22,948 bases of DNA, taken from the NCBI GenBank assembly GCA_937927975.1, contig CALEZT010000159.1, forward strand, positions 1-22,948, in the 5' to 3' direction. The notes under the pieces are model-generated. The model was not told where the DNA came from and searched no databases. It worked only from the letters and a program-made list of their open reading frames with translations. The translations under genes were made by a program, and so were the position numbers. Below, piece after piece: positions 20,926-22,948 of the stretch (its first letter is position 1; each line of letters starts with the position of its first letter). The DNA is from an uncultured Phycisphaerales bacterium (lineage in GTDB: Bacteria; Planctomycetota; Phycisphaerae; Sedimentisphaerales; Anaerobacaceae).

Positions 20926-21597
20926 ATGCGATACGGCGGAATCTGCCTTGGGATGGCGCTGACTCTGTGTGTTTGTGTCTGCGGGTGCGGCAAGAAGCCC
21001 GGCTCGCAGATGGACAACGGGCGGTTCGAAGGCTCGGTGTACCACAACGACTATCTCGGACTGGCGATCGCTCTGCCCGTCGAATGGAGCGTGGAGGACC
21101 CCCAGTTGACGAAAGAGACCGCTCGCACGGGCGGTCGGATGCTGGCGGGGGACAAGGAGAATCTCCAGGCCACTCTGGAAGAGGGCCAACAGCGGACCGT
21201 CCAACTCTTCAACGCGTTCAAGTTCCTGCCGGGCAGTCCGGTTCCGCACAATCCGTACATCTTCGCCTGCGCGGAAAACCTCTCCCGCTCGCCGGGCGTC
21301 CAGACTGGGGACGATTACCTCTTTCACGCCAGGCGGGTGCTCGAGGCCGGACAGTTCAAGTTCTCGTTCCCTCGCGAGGTCACCGTCGAGACGCTGGGCG
21401 GCGTCCCGTTCCATGTCATGGCGGTGGAACTCGACATCCCGCCTGCCGGCAAGATGATGCAGGAGTACTTCGCGACCGTGCGGAAGGGCTACGCACTGGT
21501 GCTCACGACCGCGTTCTGGACGGAGGAGGAGAGGATCGAGCTGCGAAACATCCTGAACACGATGAAGCTGGCGCCGCTGCCCCAGGCGAAACCATGA
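20926..21597 (+). CDS. Predicted lipoprotein, PsbP/DcrB-like fold
   Basis: 223-aa protein. The start at 20926 is fixed by AAAGGAG ending 5 nt before the ATG. The signal peptide MRYGGICLGMALTLCVCVCG ends in a lipobox-like VCGC, so export and lipidation are likely, although the many cysteines make the exact lipidated residue uncertain. The mature part opens NDYLGLAIALPVEWSVED and ends ATVRKGYALVLTTAFWTEEE followed by LRNILNTMKL. This start-and-end pattern is seen in PsbP/Mog1/DcrB-like domains; no catalytic residues are apparent. The stop overlaps the next start in ATGA, so translation of the YfiH-type gene is probably coupled. Function unknown. Confidence 0.72.
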   Translation: MRYGGICLGMALTLCVCVCGCGKKPGSQMDNGRFEGSVYHNDYLGLAIALPVEWSVEDPQLTKETARTGGRMLAGDKENLQATLEEGQQRTVQLFNAFKFLPGSPVPHNPYIFACAENLSRSPGVQTGDDYLFHARRVLEAGQFKFSFPREVTVETLGGVPFHVMAVELDIPPAGKMMQEYFATVRKGYALVLTTAFWTEEERIELRNILNTMKLAPLPQAKP

Positions 21598-22379
21598 GCG
21601 AGCGCCGCCGGGAGGTCCAAGGGCCGGGCGGATTCCGTCTGGCACGGCTGCCCAACGGCTGGCTGGTCGGGCGCTTCGCAGCGCTCGAAGCCATCGGCCT
21701 CCCCCATCTCGTGACGACGCGACAGGGTCCCGACGTGCAGCAGGTCCGCCATGATCCGACGGCCGTGGGTCGCCAGGTCGCGCACGCTCTGGGCCTGGAG
21801 GAGACCGCCTTCCTCGAACAGGTCCACGGCGGCGACGTCCTGACGTGTGAGCAGGGAGGCTGCGCCGGATTTGCCGACGGACTGGCGACCGCAAAGAGCG
21901 GACTGGCGGTGCTCGGCAAGAGCGGCGATTGCCCCATCGTGCTGATCGCCGACCGCCAAGGCAAGGCGGTCGCGTTCGCCCACGCCTCCTGGCGGGCGAC
22001 CGTCGCGGGGATCGTGCCGGCGACGGTCCGCAGAATGGCCGATCTGGGCTGTCGCCCGAGCGACCTGGTGGCCTGCATCTGCCCGTCGGCAGGGCCGTGC
22101 TGTTACGAAGTCGGCGACGAGGTCCGCCAGGCAGCCCTCGAAGGCATCGGTCCGCACGCGGAGGCGTTCTTCTTTCCTTCCGCTTCGAAGCACCGTTTCG
22201 ACCTCTGGCAAGCCAACACCGACGCCCTGGTGCGAGCGGGTCTGGCCCGCGAGTCGATTCACATCTCCGGCGTCTGCACGCTCTGCCGCAACGACCTGTT
22301 CCCGAGCCATCGCAAGGAAGGCAGCGCCGCCGGACGCTTCGCAGGGGTCATCGGTCTGCCGGCGCCGGTTTTGCCGTGA
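21594..22379 (+). CDS. YfiH-family (DUF152) purine nucleoside phosphorylase / multicopper-like protein
   Basis: 261-aa protein of the YfiH/LACC1 family, earlier called polyphenol oxidase or laccase-domain proteins. Characterised members act as purine nucleoside phosphorylases/adenosine deaminases, and some are linked to peptidoglycan fidelity. The metal-binding residues are visible: His78 in FLEQVHGGDV, Cys113 in SGDCPIVLIAD, His130 in FAHASWRATVAGI. The usual HAGWRG is HASWRA here, a mild change of the two glycines. Further family phrases are CICPSAGPCCYEVGDEV, HFDLW-like HRFDLWQANTDAL, and CTLCRNDLFPSHRKEG. The start overlaps the preceding stop (ATGA). The last 32 bases overlap the convergent gene on the other strand. 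Confidence 0.88.
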   Translation: MSERRREVQGPGGFRLARLPNGWLVGRFAALEAIGLPHLVTTRQGPDVQQVRHDPTAVGRQVAHALGLEETAFLEQVHGGDVLTCEQGGCAGFADGLATAKSGLAVLGKSGDCPIVLIADRQGKAVAFAHASWRATVAGIVPATVRRMADLGCRPSDLVACICPSAGPCCYEVGDEVRQAALEGIGPHAEAFFFPSASKHRFDLWQANTDALVRAGLARESIHISGVCTLCRNDLFPSHRKEGSAAGRFAGVIGLPAPVLP

Positions 22380-22905
22380 AGTGGGTGGTAAGGGTCTCGT
22401 AGAGTACGCCGGGGAAGGCGGCTTCGATCTCCTCCAGGCTTCGCAGGCCGAAGATGAACGCGATGGCGATCGGGTCGACGCGGTAGCTCGTGTGTCCCTC
22501 GTAGAACCCGTATCGCATCACGTAGTACGGTTCCATCTCGCCCATGTGAATCTGCGAGAGCTTCTGAACGAGTTCCGCCATCCGTTCCTTGCCGAGGGCG
22601 GGGTACTTCTCTCGCAGGAAGGCCTTCTCGGATTTGTCCAGTTCTCGAAAGAAGTTGATTTCGAAGGCCCCGGTGATCTCATCGTCGAAGATCGAGTCCT
22701 GGAACCCGCGGGTGGGATGTACCGGGCCGATGCGGATCTCCCTGTCGTTATAGAGGAAGCAGGGGATGTCGTCCCACTTGCGGCCGAAGGGACGCCGGCT
22801 GTACTCGCTGAGGATGAGGTTCCAGACGTGGAACAGCGGTCTGGCCATGTCCGGGTGTGTCAGGCCGAGCCGTCGGACCAGCTCATTGTCGCCTTTCAAG
22901 ACCGA
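22348..22905 (-). CDS. Hypothetical protein, 5' end cut by contig end
   Basis: At least 183 aa. No known domain is recognised. Soluble and rich in charged and aromatic residues; notable segments are THPDMARPLFHVWNLILSE, CFLYNDREIRIGPVHPTRG, PYYVMRYGFYEGHTSYR and IAFIFGLRSLEEIEAAF. No signal peptide or membrane helix. The frame is still open at 22905, where genomic sequence gives way to sequencing adapter. The first apparent start (TTG at 22897-22899) is therefore unsafe and the true N-terminus is missing, probably only a few residues. Its 3' end overlaps the convergent YfiH-type gene by 32 bases. I have an uncertain memory of similar proteins in Phycisphaerae. Confidence 0.7.
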   Translation of the reverse strand, partial: SVLKGDNELVRRLGLTHPDMARPLFHVWNLILSEYSRRPFGRKWDDIPCFLYNDREIRIGPVHPTRGFQDSIFDDEITGAFEINFFRELDKSEKAFLREKYPALGKERMAELVQKLSQIHMGEMEPYYVMRYGFYEGHTSYRVDPIAIAFIFGLRSLEEIEAAFPGVLYETLTTHFTAKPAPADR

Positions 22906-22948
22906 AGATCGGAAGAGCGTCGTGTAGGGAAAGAGTGTAGATCTCGGT
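22906..22948. other. Illumina TruSeq adapter sequence (contamination)
   Basis: The last 43 bases start AGATCGGAAGAGCGTCGTG and end TAGATCTCGGT. They match the reverse complement of the TruSeq universal adapter as I know it. This is library adapter left on the contig end and not genomic sequence. Any ORF call reaching into it is an artefact. Confidence 0.97.

Noticed and set aside
1..22948. tRNA, rRNA or other structured RNA genes
   Set aside because: No cloverleaf-like or rRNA-like segment was recognised on reading; this was not checked with a covariance search.

Overview
The window looks like a contig end from a GC-rich planctomycete genome, most likely class Phycisphaerae (Sedimentisphaerales-like). 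This is inferred from the combination of a dockerin-bearing secreted protein, a planctomycete-style PEP-CTERM tail (IPAPGALLL...GWLRRR), a stripped-down dcw cluster, and a full mreBCD-mrdA operon preceded by lineage-type membrane proteins. The last 43 bases (22906-22948) are Illumina adapter, so the genomic sequence ends at 22905.

Layout. 2-240: frameshifted remnant that resembles an IS110-type transposase. 368-1138 (-): secreted dockerin protein with its own promoter. 1466-3107 (-): eno followed by ppnP. 3487-8491 (+): short dcw operon, mraZ - small ORF - rsmH - LysM protein - ftsL-like - ftsI, starting at a promoter with MraZ-box-like repeats and lacking murE/murF/mraY and the rest. 8681-9304 (+): PEP-CTERM-type secreted protein behind a promoter overlapped by a palindrome. 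9447-10523 (+): glycosyltransferase. 10603-15324 (-): mreB-mreC-mreD-mrdA. 15396-16504 (-): a 52-aa membrane protein and a membrane-anchored coiled-coil protein with a strong promoter. 16661-20738 (-): HEAT-repeat lipoprotein, lnt, and a DNA methyltransferase that may be leaderless. 20926-22379 (+): lipoprotein and YfiH-type oxidoreductase/nucleoside phosphorylase. 22348-22905 (-): unknown protein cut by the contig end.

Function. The core of the window is cell-envelope growth. The divisome set (FtsI, FtsL-like, LysM) and the elongasome set (MreB/C/D, PBP2) are read toward each other and separated by two accessory genes. Lnt and several predicted lipoproteins add envelope maturation.

The most unusual signal is a family of short arrays built on one scheme, a 7-bp unit beginning GAA (GAA-N4). 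It occurs in two variants as inverted arms filling gene junctions (10501-10604 and 17720-17880). It also occurs inside the lnt coding sequence as a 7-bp array (19106-19140) and an 8-bp array (19645-19682), where it encodes low-complexity peptide.
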